In this document: piece after piece, positions 40,615-52,170 of the stretch
Numbering within the stretch: position 1 is the stretch's first letter
Layout of the letters: the number at the start of each line of letters is the position of its first letter
Source: Ochromonas danica
Lineage: Eukaryota; Sar; Chrysophyceae; Chromulinales; Chromulinaceae
DNA length: 64,000 bases
Direction of reading: 5' to 3'
Assembly (NCBI GenBank): GCA_015146655.1
Contig: VKHL01000065.1
Coordinates: forward strand, 90,987-154,986
The notes under the pieces: model-generated
Seen by the model: only the letters and a program-made list of their open reading frames with translations
Told to the model about the DNA's origin: nothing
Database searches by the model: none
Program-made: the position numbers and the translations under genes

Positions 40615-43393
40615 ATGGATTACCCACGCAATCATAACTCTACGCAAATAATAATAATCCTGCTGCAAGCCAATCGATTTGGACCATTAACAACAATGGA
40701 AGAAGAATCTCTACCTCCTCAGACTAATCCTACCAAGCATGATGCCAAGCCTAAGGAGTTATCCAAGGATTCTTTAAGTTGGGATTCTTTGGGTGTGATG
40801 CGTGAAGGCAATGATACTTCCAAACTCTTCACAAATCTCCGATTCTCTGACTTAGGCCTTCATGGACATCTCGCTGACGTCATCCAAGCTGATCCTTCTC
40901 GTAATGGGTTTGGTTTAACCACTTGCACAGCAGTGCAGTCGATGACTTTGCCTCTTTTCACTGCGCCTCGACAAGGTGGGCTGCAGGTTCTCATCAAGTC
41001 ACAGACGGGGTCGGGAAAGACCTTGACTTACCTCTTGCCGATCTTCCATGACCTGCTGGGACTGCAGCCACCTGTCACAAGAGAGGATGGCTGTCGGGCA
41101 TTAATCATCGCCCCTACCCGCGAGCTTTGCCTGCAGATTGATGAAGTCATGCACAAGCTCTCTAGATGCTGTGTCAATATCGTTTGTGGAAGTATTGTAG
41201 GTGGAGAAAAGAAGAAGAGCGAGAAGGCTAGGCTAAGGAAAGGAGTAGTCGTGCTAGTGGGCACACCTGGTCGTCTCTTGGATCACCTCCGCCTCACTGA
41301 GTCCTTCTCCCTCCAGAAACTGCGCTTTATCGTCTTGGATGAGATCGATCGCCTCTTGGATATGGGCTTTGAACAGACTATCATGGAGATCCTGCGCTTC
41401 TTGCGTGGTGAACAGCATCAACAAGCAGGTCTAGGCAATCTGACACAGCGTTGGAATCAACAGAATGCTTGGCTGGCCAAGAAATGCCAACAGCCCCAGG
41501 ATCTCTCTTATCTTATGGCTAGTGCTACTGTAAGTGCTTCCTTTATCTTTTTCTATAGTGAGATAGATACTAATGTGTGCTTGGTAGTTGCCACCGGCTG
41601 TGCGAAAACTGGCTTGGCCTATCATGTCAACTCATGCTAAGCGTGGGGTTCACTTTGTCAATGGTGATCAAGGCGATCGTCAGTTATTGACTTCTGAAGA
41701 TGACCTGCATGCTTGTGCTGTTTATCGGACTTCTTCTGACGATACCGAGGCTTCACCTCTGACCATTACTGCGAGTGTCCCCACGGGTTTGAGACAATTC
41801 TACATGCTCGTCTCTTGCAAGTGGCGTCTGCCAGCACTTCTATCATTCTTACACCTCCGTCGTAAGGAGAAGGTGGTTGTGTTCTTTTCGACTTGTGATG
41901 CTGTTGACTATCATGCCCTTCTTCTGCGTCTCATGCGCTGGCCACAAGGACTTGATACTAAAGGTGCTTATGAGGCTCCAGATCCTGCTGAAGGAAAACA
42001 TGGTGGGAAGGGACAGAAAAACCGGCCTGCTAGCAGCAACACAAATGCTTCTCCTTTCATCGATCCCTTACCCTTTGAGTTCTCGGGTGTACTGGGCAAG
42101 GACACGAAAATGTATCGTTTGCATGGCCGTTTGCCTCCTGATTCACGTAAACAAGCCTTTTCTGCCTTTTCTGCTGCTCGTGGAGGTAGTATATTGCTCT
42201 GTACAGATGTAGCAGCCCGTGGTCTTGACTTGCAGACTGTGGATTGGATCTTGCAATATGATGCACCCTGCGATACGATGGACTATCTGCATCGTATAGG
42301 CCGCACAGCTCGTAGAGGCAGGACAGGCAATGCTATGCTTTTCTTACTGCCTACCGAAGCACTCTATATCACTCTTCTCGCTTCACATGGTTTGCAACTG
42401 ACCAAGGCTAGCTCTCAATCTATGCTCCTCGAGGCCTCCAAAGAGATTCCTGGTGCTACGAAGTTTAAGAATACAGATGAAATGACAGCAGTCATCTTAC
42501 AGCGTCGTGCAGAGAATACAATCTATGATTACAAACACCTCATCGAGGCTGGGGCACAGGCTTATCGCAGCTATGTCCGAGCTTATAGTACACGCACTGC
42601 AGATGCTAAAGGTATCTTTAAAGTGAAAGATCTTCATCTAGGTCATCTTTCCAAGGCATTTGCACTTCGTGAGAAGCCATCCGAGTTGATAACAAAGGAA
42701 GATGTCATTGCTAAGATCTTCAATGGAGATTACATGTCTCGTGACTCTCCACTACGTAAGGAATTACCAAAGAAGGCGGCTGCTGATGTGGATAAGAAAC
42801 GTAAACGAGAAGATAAACCTAAGACAAAGGGCAAAGCTTTGAAGTCGACTGGGCAGCAGGTGGAAGAAGAGGATAGAGATGGTGAGGAAGACGTAGAGGG
42901 ACGACAGGAAGACGATGAAGTTCTATCAGTTGGAGATAGCTTTATGAGTCCTGTTGAGATGACGAGAAGTGATGGAGCAAAGGGAAAGCGATCATCTGCT
43001 GGGGAGATATCACCCCCTTCCCCACAGAAGCAAAGTCGTGAAGCCTATATCGCTGCGGTTGGGTATTCCCCACAAAAGACACCTGGAGGTGCTCGGAAAG
43101 ACGAAGAAGAGGCGGTGGAGGAGGAGCAAGAAGGAGATGGTCTTGATGCAGAGGAAGTGGAACAGGAGGGAGGTAAAGGTGAAGAAGATGATGATGATGT
43201 CCCCGCAGCCAAGAAGGCCAAGGTGGGTCAATCCCTGGTCATGAGCAAGGCAGCCTTGCAGCGCAGCAAACTTCGCCAACGCGCACAGCTGCATAAGAGC
43301 AGTCGTCGTAATGATCTCACAGCCTCAGGACGCTTCCGATCAGGTGGTGGATATTTCAAGAAGAGGTTGCGCAATGAGTTTGCTGCTCGTTAG
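40615..43393 (+). CDS. DDX31: DDX31/Dbp7-type DEAD-box RNA helicase
   Basis: Two exons, 40615-41529 and 41588-43393 (906 aa; donor GTAAGT, acceptor TAG, 58-nt intron). ATG 40696 (MEEESLPP) is an alternative start. Motifs: Q motif region (TTCTAVQSMTLPLF), I (SQTGSGKT), Ia (APTREL), TPGRLLDHL, II as DEID instead of DEAD, III (ASAT at the exon end), then FFSTCDAVDYHALLLRL, TDVAARGLDLQTVDWILQYD and HRIGRTARRG (motif VI). The C-terminal RSYVRAYSTRTA plus FKVKDLHLGHLSKAFALRE is diagnostic of DDX31/Dbp7, needed for 60S ribosomal subunit assembly in the nucleolus. A long Lys/Glu-rich tail follows. Confidence 0.92.
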
Positions 43394-43566
43394 TTCCCTC
43401 TATGAGAGTTGTGTAATAATACGATAGTATGATGATGTGAAGGAAAGGTTGAGTCTAGTAGATTAACAACAACGCATCCAATTAGACCTCACTCGCATTG
43501 CTATTCTAATATCACCACTATCATAGATCATTCATCATTCATTATCTCTTTAAAGACAAGACTTGA
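43394..43566. other. convergent 3' spacer
   Basis: A short AT-rich spacer between DDX31 and the coiled-coil gene. No gene. Confidence 0.5.
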
Positions 43567-44484
43567 CTAAACCGCAGGGTTTCTGTGCATATAAGGTAGA
43601 TTGCTCACAAGGTTCTTGCCTTGTGCATCTAATCGTGCTCCTTCATTTGGCTCATGAATAACTACCTTAGGCTCATTCGAAACAACAGGTTCAATAGGTG
43701 GCATAGTGGCAGATTTGATGCCAAATTGCATAGTGGAAATCTTCTCTTTCGCAGTTTTCAACATGGCCACCACTGACTTCGTACTATGCACATTTTGCAT
43801 ATTATCATCTTCTTCCAATAAAGCTTTAGCTGTTTGTATCGCTTGAGAATCAGCAGACATCTTAGCATTAGCTTCTTCTTCCTCCATTCTCATAGCAGCC
43901 TCAGCATTACCCATGAGCTCTAGCATCTCTCGACGAGCTGCCCGTGTTGCCATATCTGTCTGCATTGCATCCTCTTGTTCTACTTCTTTCTCCAATTCAG
44001 AAATACGCTTGCGTAATTGATTCATCATCATCTTGACTTCAAGATCTCCGATGTATTTGTCGTAGGAGAGAGACTTGGCGAAGTCCAGCAGGTCGTCTTC
44101 TTCGGCCTCTGCCTTCGCCTCGCTATAGGCAGAAGCTTTCTCTTCCGTTATCGCCCAAGCAGGACGTTGGAGTAAGACCTTCTTGCTGGAAGGCTCAGAC
44201 TTGCTGGTCTTGTCTTCCATCTGTTGTTGTTGCTGTTGTTCATTGTCTTTACTCTCCGCGATAGCAGCTGAGGAGGAGGAAGAGCCCAGAGTAGGGGCCG
44301 ATGTGGTGGTATTGAGCGTCCCTTTCTCATCAGAACCCTTCAGAGGAGAACAGAAACACAAGACAAGGATCAGCTTGGAATGCGAGATAACAGAGAAAGA
44401 AGACACACGAACACGCACACATGTACACACACACAAACAGACACACACACACAGATACACACACACAAACAGACACACACACAG

Positions 44485-44529
<45 letters not shown>

Positions 44530-45117
44530 CAAACACACAGATACACATGTACACACACACATGTACACACACACACACACAGACATCACTATGGTTACTC
44601 TACCTTGAGAGTGGCGCGGGTCGCCTCACGCATCTTTCGCTCATGTTCTTGAAAGCGTGCTTGTGCATCCTCCTTGGCCTTCATCTCCGAGAGGTAGGCC
44701 TCTTCCAGCGAGTCCTTCGTACGCTGTAGATCTGCTAACCACTTCTTGTGCTTGACAAGCACCGAGTCCTTCTTAGGTCGTTTGAGTTGCTAATAGCAGA
44801 TAGACCATGTTGTGTCACGAGTCAGAGCAGTGACTCAGTAGGCGGAGGAGGAGGAGGAGGAGGAGGAGGGTAGTGGTTACCTTCTCTTTCATGGAGATGG
44901 GGACATTGCTGCCCAAGTCTTGGGGTACCACTCCACACGTGAAGGTAGTGGCGCTCTTACCAGAGCCACCTGTCGCGCTTGCTTTAAGTGTACCTGCTTG
45001 TGTACCCGCAAAGGGACGATTACAGAGCATGATACCCTTGTAGTGCCCTACACCGGCACTTGAGGCATTCACACTGTTCTCCACCATGGAGAGAGAAGGT
45101 GCTGACCGAGTCGTCAT
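43567..45117 (-). CDS. conserved coiled-coil protein, possibly ciliary
   Basis: Three exons in phase 0: 44881-45117, 44604-44789, 43567-44337 (397 aa). N-terminal block VGHYKGIMLCNRPFAGTQ, a coiled coil in exon 2 (KKWLADLQRTKDSLEEAYL), then RPAWAITEEKA, LLDFAKSLSYDKYIGDLEVK followed by another coiled coil, and a conserved-looking end EPNEGARLDAQGKNLVSNLP. The blocks feel like a conserved eukaryotic family with flagellar members, but I cannot name it with confidence. Intron 2 is filled by a CA/TG microsatellite. It is divergent from the one-TM microprotein gene. Confidence 0.75.
44411..44582. repeat. (AC)n microsatellite in an intron
   Basis: About 170 bp of acacac with caaacagacac and agatacac variants lie in intron 2 of the coiled-coil gene. 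Apparent frames across it (poly-Thr-His or Val-Cys) are artefacts. Confidence 0.95.
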
Positions 45118-45427
45118 CTATCTTCTACTGTTGTCAATAACTTCTCTTTCAAAGTGGATAGAGACAAGAATAGGTAGGACAAGGTTAGGGAGAGAGAGAG
45201 AAGGGTTTCTTTCCACTAGTCGGCAGTCAGCTTGGCTCAACGTTGCCAAAGCTGGAGCCGTTTCGCCAGACTAAAAACTGCTTTTTCCAGACAAACTACT
45301 GCCAGAAGAAGCGCGTTGTTCAGAATGACGTGTTTTTCCTTCCCCCCTCACCAGAGCAGCAGAGCAAACAGCAGGTCAATAGCAAACTACAGTGTTGTTC
45401 TTTGATAGCTGCAATTTCCTTGTCAAG
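45118..45427. promoter_or_regulatory. divergent promoter region
   Basis: A 310-bp spacer between the coiled-coil gene (minus) and the one-TM microprotein gene (plus). It contains an agagagagag stretch at about 45190. No gene. Confidence 0.4.
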
Positions 45428-45811
45428 ATGGTCAGCTTACGAGTGCGAAATGTATTAGTCACAATAGGTTGTGTGGGACTTGTGGGCGGCATGGCGTACG
45501 TGCCTTTCATCTCCATGCGTTCAATGGTGATTCTTCTTTTTGTCTTTACTAGTAGTGGGTGTGTAATGGGTGACCTTGTTGTGTCTTAGCAACCTCTACA
45601 AGACCGAGACGGTCCTCTCACGGGCAGCCAGCGCATGCGTGGACTCTACCAGAACAATGGCTCCGTGGACATTGGGCGCGACCCGGATTGGGACCTCTCC
45701 ACCCGCAAGTGGAAGGGCAAACGCAACCCCAGCCCCGCTACCCTGCCCTATAGCGTCCCGCCCTCCCACTCCTCCTCCTCCTCCTCTTCCTCCTCGGAGC
45801 AGAGCTCGTAG
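45428..45811 (+). CDS. spliced one-TM microprotein, possibly SMIM20/MITRAC7-like
   Basis: Two exons, 45428-45526 and 45590-45811, join in frame to 106 aa (donor GTGATT, acceptor TAG; 33 codons then 73 plus stop). The N-terminus MVSLRVRNVLVTIGCVGLVG plus GMAYVPF is a short basic stretch followed by one membrane segment ending at a Pro. The second exon gives MQPLQDRDGPLTGSQRMRGL.., then PDWDLSTRKWKGKR and a Ser-rich tail. SMIM20/MITRAC7, a cytochrome-oxidase assembly factor of the inner mitochondrial membrane, has the same plan: an N-terminal membrane segment, a Y-P, an R-rich turn, and a W near the end. The similarity is weak and the name is a suggestion. Confidence 0.55.
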
Positions 45812-46417
45812 CTGCTCTAGCCCTTTGTCTCGAGATAATGTAAATGTTGTACTACCCTCCATAGAGATGTTTTGCATTGCTTCTCTTCTTGTTACTCCCA
45901 CCCTGTATCAATCACTGCTCTTCCTTAGAAGTGACTGAAGGTGTGGTCCTGTAGCAGTGGCGCACTTGTTTGAAGAGGGAAGAGGTCAAGCCCCTTCCTC
46001 CTCCACACGCGAGAGACAAAGAAGAATCAGATCACCGCTCTGTGCATATCACTAAGCCAAACCACATGATCTTGCACTATATAGCATGTCTAACAATCAA
46101 GAAGTCTGAAGTGTGGAGTTACCGATGATACTGCACTAAGACGAGACTGTTAATGGAACTGGAGCTGTATCGTGTTAATCTATTACGACTCAACTCTGTG
46201 AGCAAGATTAAACTACTACCTTATCAACAACAGAGAAAGACTACTTTCCAGACCGTCGATAGAACGACGGAGGAACAGAGGATGCTATAACTATGACATG
46301 AAGTCAGACACATCAAACTAACACAAACACAAAGAAGTACACAAACACAAACAAAACACAGCAGTACACACCCAATTTTGAGCAAGGAAATGGAAAATAC
46401 CCGTACACTTTAAAACT
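45812..46417. other. convergent 3' spacer
   Basis: About 600 bp between the microprotein gene and the GT77-type gene. It holds cacaaacacaaa repeats near 46320-46365. No gene seen. Confidence 0.45.
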
Positions 46418-47971
46418 CTAGCTCCGCGTTTGGCAAGATCGACAAGGAGACCTTCTCTCCTTTTCCTTGCTGAACACCTTCTTATCATTGTTGCGTTGTT
46501 GATGGCGCTTAGCCGCTGAAGTATATCCTGATGAGACTGTGTCGGTGGAGGTGTGTTGACCTGTTGCTTCTGCCCGCTTTCTCTTCTCGTTCAGTTCTCT
46601 TAGATATGCCTCGCGTTGTCTTGAAATAGCTCGATTCCTCCTCTCTGGTTGCGTTAGAGTCTTAATCGTCAGTGTCTCAACAACGGAAGAACTATGTCGA
46701 ATGGAAACGTCCACATTCACTTGGGGTTTCACAGCTGTGTCATTGGCTGGACCAGTTGATATTACGAGATCGCTCCGAGCATCATATGCCCATTGTCTTG
46801 TTCTCTTGGATTCAACAATTGTCCGAGGAGGACGCGTAGAAGGGCTAATCCTTGACGGTGCAGAGCTAGCAGCAGCAGAAGGTGGTAGTGGTGTTGGAGA
46901 AGCTGGGAAAGGAAACAACAAGTCTTGCTTTGGAGCTTTCCATAGAGAGTAGGTCTGCAAGTATCTCTCTTTAATTGGAGTGCTTGTCATTATAAGACAA
47001 TGTGCCACCACAGCGTGTTCGAGGCGACGCTTTAGTGAAGCCAGAACAACGGGAGTGAAGTCTTTTTCCTTCAGTGCATCTGTCTTCCTGCCTGTCACAT
47101 GGACGCATCGTCGCAAGTAACGATGATCAGGTAGCACTGATACATTATAAGGACTGAGTGTCTTGGTGGTCACTATCTTGGGATGAGTGTTGTTGCTCTT
47201 CTCTGTGGAGTTATCATAAATAACTGCACGATGAATTTTGGAAAAGACCACCTGCCCCACATTCAGCTCTTGCTGCCTCTCGTACTTCCCGTGTTTCCAA
47301 CGAATATTCATGTTGAATAGCACCTCGTTGATAGAGTATTGATCATCTCCTTTATTGCCACCCTCAGTGGTAAGCATGTGGTGCAGCACGTGTCGAAAGA
47401 GAGTGAGCGACATGGGCGAGGCCTGGATGTAGATGAAGCCCATGCAAAGTGTGAAACCCCAAGCTCCAGAGAGATCTTTGGGGAAAGACCCTCTCGAAGA
47501 GACGATCTGAGAAGTTGGAAGGAGTGTGTTGAGGTCTGGAAAGGGACTCTTCAGCCAGATGGCATCGATATCTGACACGAAGACATCCACTCCTTCCTCC
47601 AGCAGCTGGATCATGGCTTTCATCCTCTGCAGCCAAACCTCCGTTCGACTCACTGATAGCAAGCGGAAGTTGATGGTGGAGAAACGATCCGAGCATGTCA
47701 GCCCCACAGTTTCCAAGGAGGACTTGATGCCCTTGTCCAGGCAGACCAGCTCGAGGTGGTCGTCATGGTCACAGATGCTCCGATAATGAATGAGCCAGTT
47801 ATGGAACAGATTGAAGTAGTCCTTGCTCAAGAAGATGAGCGTTTTGTATTGTCGAAGAGTACCATCGGCATTGTAGATCTCACATGATTGTTGTTGGCAC
47901 TGAACAACAGTGATGAGGATGGCAAGTAAGAGAGAGAGAAGACAGCGGAAAATCAGCCAAGAAATCATCAT
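46418..47971 (-). CDS. GT77-type nucleotide-sugar transferase, type II membrane protein
   Basis: Single exon, 517 aa from the ATG pair at 47971. A signal anchor (ISWLIFRCLLSLLLAILITV) leads into a Golgi-type lumenal domain. YKTLIFLSKDYFNLFHNWLI and LELVCLDKG start the fold. RMKAMIQLLEEGVDVFVSDI then DAIW carries the DxD metal-binding motif. GFTLCMGFIYIQASP and GDDQYSINEVLF fit the nucleotide-diphospho-sugar transferase family (PF03407, CAZy GT77), whose plant and algal members extend arabinan, galactan or xylosyl chains in the Golgi. The C-terminal 160 residues are basic and low in complexity. Donor sugar unknown. Confidence 0.85.
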   Translation of the reverse strand: MMISWLIFRCLLSLLLAILITVVQCQQQSCEIYNADGTLRQYKTLIFLSKDYFNLFHNWLIHYRSICDHDDHLELVCLDKGIKSSLETVGLTCSDRFSTINFRLLSVSRTEVWLQRMKAMIQLLEEGVDVFVSDIDAIWLKSPFPDLNTLLPTSQIVSSRGSFPKDLSGAWGFTLCMGFIYIQASPMSLTLFRHVLHHMLTTEGGNKGDDQYSINEVLFNMNIRWKHGKYERQQELNVGQVVFSKIHRAVIYDNSTEKSNNTHPKIVTTKTLSPYNVSVLPDHRYLRRCVHVTGRKTDALKEKDFTPVVLASLKRRLEHAVVAHCLIMTSTPIKERYLQTYSLWKAPKQDLLFPFPASPTPLPPSAAASSAPSRISPSTRPPRTIVESKRTRQWAYDARSDLVISTGPANDTAVKPQVNVDVSIRHSSSVVETLTIKTLTQPERRNRAISRQREAYLRELNEKRKRAEATGQHTSTDTVSSGYTSAAKRHQQRNNDKKVFSKEKERRSPCRSCQTRS

Positions 47972-48239
47972 TTTGGTATCAATATTAGACAGTCTCTTAC
48001 CCTATACAGTACAGTTGTGTGAAACTTCCTTGCAGCTGCTCTAACAGTTCAGATCGTGTGAGAACTTCCTCTTCATCTGTCTTGACAACAATTGATCATC
48101 TTTGTCATTTTGTCACAAAGAGCAACAAAGATGTGAGAAATCAACAAAACCGACGCAAATCACACGTGGAATCCATATGTTTTCCATGGAATGACAGTCC
48201 AACTTTTCAAATCCCGTCTTCTGCTGACACAATCAAGAG
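47972..48239. promoter_or_regulatory. divergent promoter, GT77-type gene / OFD1
   Basis: 268 bp between start codons; no recognisable motif and no gene. Confidence 0.4.
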
Positions 48240-51200
48240 ATGATGAATATTTCCACTGAATCCATTAGTCCACATGATAAAATATTGAATACTCTATTTG
48301 CTAATACAAGATTTGAGACAAGAGAAGAAGAAGAAGGGTTGAAGAAGGAGGACCTGCGTCTAATACAACATATTGACAGTCATGCACCAGCAGCAGCAGC
48401 AGCAGCAGTGCCTGTCTCCGACACACTGTCCCTGGCTGAGTTCAGAGATGCACTGAAAGAGAACTTGAAATCGTCAGATGCTCTAAGTAGCATCAAAGCA
48501 CAGATACGAAAGACCTTTATCAAAGGCTTGGTCCAGCAAGGTGGATCGACAGGGAAAAGCAAGAAGTCACAGGAGATTGTACTCAAGGATCGAATGGTGA
48601 TGAGTGCCGTCCATCACTTCCTCAAACATCGTGGCCTTCATGGAACGGTCTCCGTCTACATGGCCGAGAGTGGACTAGAGAGCAACCAGACCATTCTGAC
48701 TGAAGTAGACATTGCCCGCTTGTTTAAGATCCAGCAGCTGCGATCAACCTTTCTCAAGCATGTCTCCCAAACCATCTATCCTAGTTCTTCTGGTAATGAA
48801 GTGACAGGGGGAAGTGGTGAGATACCCTCTCTGCTGGAAGTCATCTTCGACTTCTGTCTGTTGTTGCAAGCGGACTGTTACAAAGAGACATCCTGCCAGA
48901 CAGAAGTCCACGGACCCACGACTCGCGAGATATTAGACTTAGAACTTCGCGGTATCCGCAATACGTTCACAACGAAACAGCAAGAGCAAATTGTCTCTCC
49001 TCTGCGAACGGTAGAAGAGAAGATGCTCACCTTCCAGCGAGAATGTGAAGAGAGATCACGCAAAGCCATCGACCAGCAAATGACTTTCTTCCGAGAGAAT
49101 GAAATCCAAAGGATTCGTTTGGAAGAGCAAACGAAGTATCAGACGGAGTTGACGAACTATCGCAAAGCCTTGGACGCGGACTATCAAGTAAGACTGCAAA
49201 ACCATTTAGAGCGAGAGGCATCCAGTGCTCGTCGATTGGCTGAACAGGAGAAGGCCTTTCAGCAACGTCTCTATGAACAGAGACAGAGTCTGCAGATTCA
49301 AATTGACTCTCTCACTGCCAGTGAACAAGCCATGCATCGTCGTATGGAACTGGAGAAAGAAGGTCTGAAGGTTTTGGAGTATCGCTTGAAAGAAAGTCAG
49401 CTCCTTCAGGAAGCTAGAGAGCGTAGCTTGACTGAGAAGGAGAAGTCCCTCCAGGCCAAGAGTGAAGACTGTCTTCGTCAGGCGAGACAAGAAGTGCGCA
49501 AGGAATGGAATGACAACCTCGAAGCCAACCAACAAGAACGTCTACGACTTCTCGCAGAAGGGAAGAAGCTAGAAGAAGATCGCTTACGATATGAAGAGAG
49601 TCGACTTACTATGGAACAGTTACGAAATCAAGTCAAGAGATTACATGAAGAAGTGTCATCAAAAGACATTGAAATATCTGCTTTACAACAAAGTCAAGAC
49701 TTCCTGAAAAGTCAAATCCTAGCAGAGGATAAGCATATTAGTCAAATCTTGGAGACAGTTGATCCTTCTTTATGCTCTTTACCACGATCGAAACAGATCT
49801 TAGGTCTCATGGAAGCTAATCGCCAACTTATGGAGGAATTGGATACTTTACATGATGAAGCAACACTATTGAGAACTATTGCAGAGAAGGAGAAGGAGGT
49901 TACACTATTGAAGACATCATTGAAAGACTCATTCCAGCGATGGGATGAAGAGAAACAGCAGCTGCGAAAAGAGTTGGAAGATCGTAGAGTCTTGTCTGAC
50001 AAGTTGAAAGAAGAAGTCAATACCGTCAGTCAGCAATTACAGTCTATGAAGTCTATCCTAATGGAGAAGAATCAATTGATTGAGACCTTGTCTCGTGCAC
50101 CAAAATCAACGATCTTGCCGATGTCAGCGTCAGTCTCTTCTTGGACTAATCGACTCCCACCCGCTCCTAGTCAAGCTGTCCATCATCATCCTGCTACATC
50201 GTCTTCTTTCAATGGACTAGCTCCCTACACAGTGCATACGATGCCAACAACTTCTGGTAGAGGGACATTACAGCTTCCTCGCCATCCCACGTACTTGACG
50301 AATTATGAACAGAAGACAACATGGAGTGAGCCTCACCCGCCACAACAACAACAACAACCACCACCACCAGCACCACCAGGTGTGCTCTATACCGTTTATG
50401 ACAGAGATTCCATTCCTCAGTCATCATATCCCCCGAGTAAGAGTCATCTCGTCGGACATGAATCCTATCGAACACCTCCTGCAGCAGAGGTTCAGTCTGA
50501 GTTGTCTGTTAGTCCTGCTCAGAGTAATCTCCAACAAGCTGACACTGCATCTATTCGTGAGCTATCAAATCGAACACGTGCAGTGGAGGGTCAGTCCAGT
50601 AGGTTGTCTTCTGCTAAGAGTTCTCCTCAACAATCTGAAACCTCATCTACCCGTGAGCAAGGAAGAAGAAAGCTACCAGAAGAAAAGGAAGAAACGAGAA
50701 GATTCCAAGAGAGCTGGATGCTAGTGGACGACGAGCGCATGAGAATCTTGTTAGGAATGGCATCAAATGGCCCTTCTTCTTCATCACCACCTCTTCTTTC
50801 CTCCCAACCATCTGCTCCCCCAAAGGCAGTCTCTGTAGCCTCTTCTGCTATTCTGCCACCTGTTAGTGATGATGAAGAAGAGGTTCCTCACCAGACACTT
50901 GTATCACAACCACCACCAACAATAACAACAAGAGCACTGCAGCAGCAGCAAGAAGAAGAAGAGCAGGAGAGGGCTAGGATGATGTTAAAGCAGCAGAGAG
51001 AAGATGAGGAGGAGGTATTGCTGAGACAAGCAGCTGAGAGACGACGACAAGAAGAGGAGAAGGAGAAGGAAGAGAGAAGGAAGACTCTCGAAGCTCAACG
51101 CCTTCAAGAACAGTTGATGCAGACACAGAGGGAAGAGATGGAGAAGAGTCAAAGACTCAGAGAACAACAAGAAAGAGAAGCTAAAGAAGAAGTTGCAGAA

Positions 51201-51906
51201 CGTCAACGACAAGAACAACAACAACAGCTGCTCGTCCAAGAAGCTGCTGCTCGCAAGAGACGTGAAGAGGAAGAACAAACCACACTTCGTCTAAAACTCG
51301 AGGCGGAAGCAAAAGCAACAGCAGCAGCACGTGAAGCAGCAGCACGTGAAGCAGCAGCACGTGAAGCGGCAGAGCGTAAGAGACGAGAGGAAGAAGAACA
51401 ACAAGAAGCTGAGGCTGAGGCTGAGGCTGAGCGAAAGAGACGAGAAGAAGAAGAAGCTGAGAAAAGGAAGAAACAAGAGGATGACGATGAAATCATGGCT
51501 GCACGAGCTCGTGTATTAGCACGGAGGAAGATGAAAGCAGATCGTGATCGTGCAGACGAAGAAAGAATAACAGCATCATCTGTAGCTTCTTCTGGTGATA
51601 ACGAAGCAGTGCGAACATCTACATCTGCTGTGGCAAGTGTTAGTTTGGATCATACAGTGCCAATAACTCGCTCGCTTTCCTTCTCGACCACATCACAACA
51701 GCAGCAGCAACAACCTGCTGCTGCTACTACTACTGCTGCTTTGGTGTTTGGTACTATGGATGTAAGGGTTGTACCTTCTATATTGTACTCTTTGTATAGA
51801 TTCTGATCTCGTTTGTATGTGTTGTTATCTTCTATCTCAGGAATCGAATGAAATGGAAGTGAATGATAATAGCAGTGATAGTAGTCAAGGCATGCTGGGA
51901 TGGTAA
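48240..51906 (+). CDS. OFD1: OFD1 homologue, centriole/basal-body protein
   Basis: Two exons, 48240-51761 and 51841-51906 (1195 aa; donor GTAAGG, acceptor CAG). A LisH-type dimerisation region lies at about residues 110-165 (MVMSAVHHFLKHRGLHGTVS), then LLEVIFDFCLLLQADCYKET with the KET/SC..TQT block found in OFD1. A long coiled coil follows; FFRENEIQRIRLEEQTKYQT and QRLYEQRQSLQIQIDSLTAS match the OFD1 core closely in pattern. The C-terminal third is Pro/Ser-rich and then strongly Glu/Arg-rich. The short last exon ends GMLGW. OFD1 caps the distal centriole and is needed for ciliogenesis, so this organism should build flagella. Confidence 0.85.
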
Positions 51907-51916
51907 CATATTGGGA

Positions 51917-51917
<1 letters not shown>

Positions 51918-51994
<77 letters not shown>
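51918..51994. repeat. (GTT)n microsatellite
   Basis: About 25 GTT units directly follow the OFD1 stop codon (51906) and end at the copied prolyl-hydroxylase fragment. A trinucleotide tract at the junction suggests it took part in, or arose at, the insertion. Confidence 0.95.
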
Positions 51995-51996
51995 GG

Positions 51997-52170
51997 TCTC
52001 TACGGCTTCTCTAGACAGTTCGTTCTGCACAATATGTCGCAGTGCTTGCAGTTCTTCTTCTGAAGGCTCTGCTTCTTCACCACCGCGTGGCATGGGATGT
52101 CCCACTTCCACAGGTCGATCTTCATTATGCAATAACTTGGCAATGAACTCTCTCGCTTCTTCTTCTTGAT
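51997..52170 (-). pseudogene. copied fragment of the prolyl-hydroxylase gene
   Basis: About 172 bp are nearly identical to 54212-54382, in the same orientation. They would encode, on the minus strand, the C-terminal stretch from HNEDRPVEVGHPMPRGG to QNELSREAVE. Visible differences are one T/C substitution (51997-52005 versus 54212-54220) and a 3-nt CTT gain near 52163. The copy has neither the start nor the real end of the gene, and the frame runs on into poly-Thr from the (GTT)n tract. It is a recent partial duplication, 2.2 kb from its source. Confidence 0.85.

Noticed and set aside
44380-44729. frames of Thr-His or Val-Cys repeats
   Set aside because: They are translations of the intronic CA/TG microsatellite.
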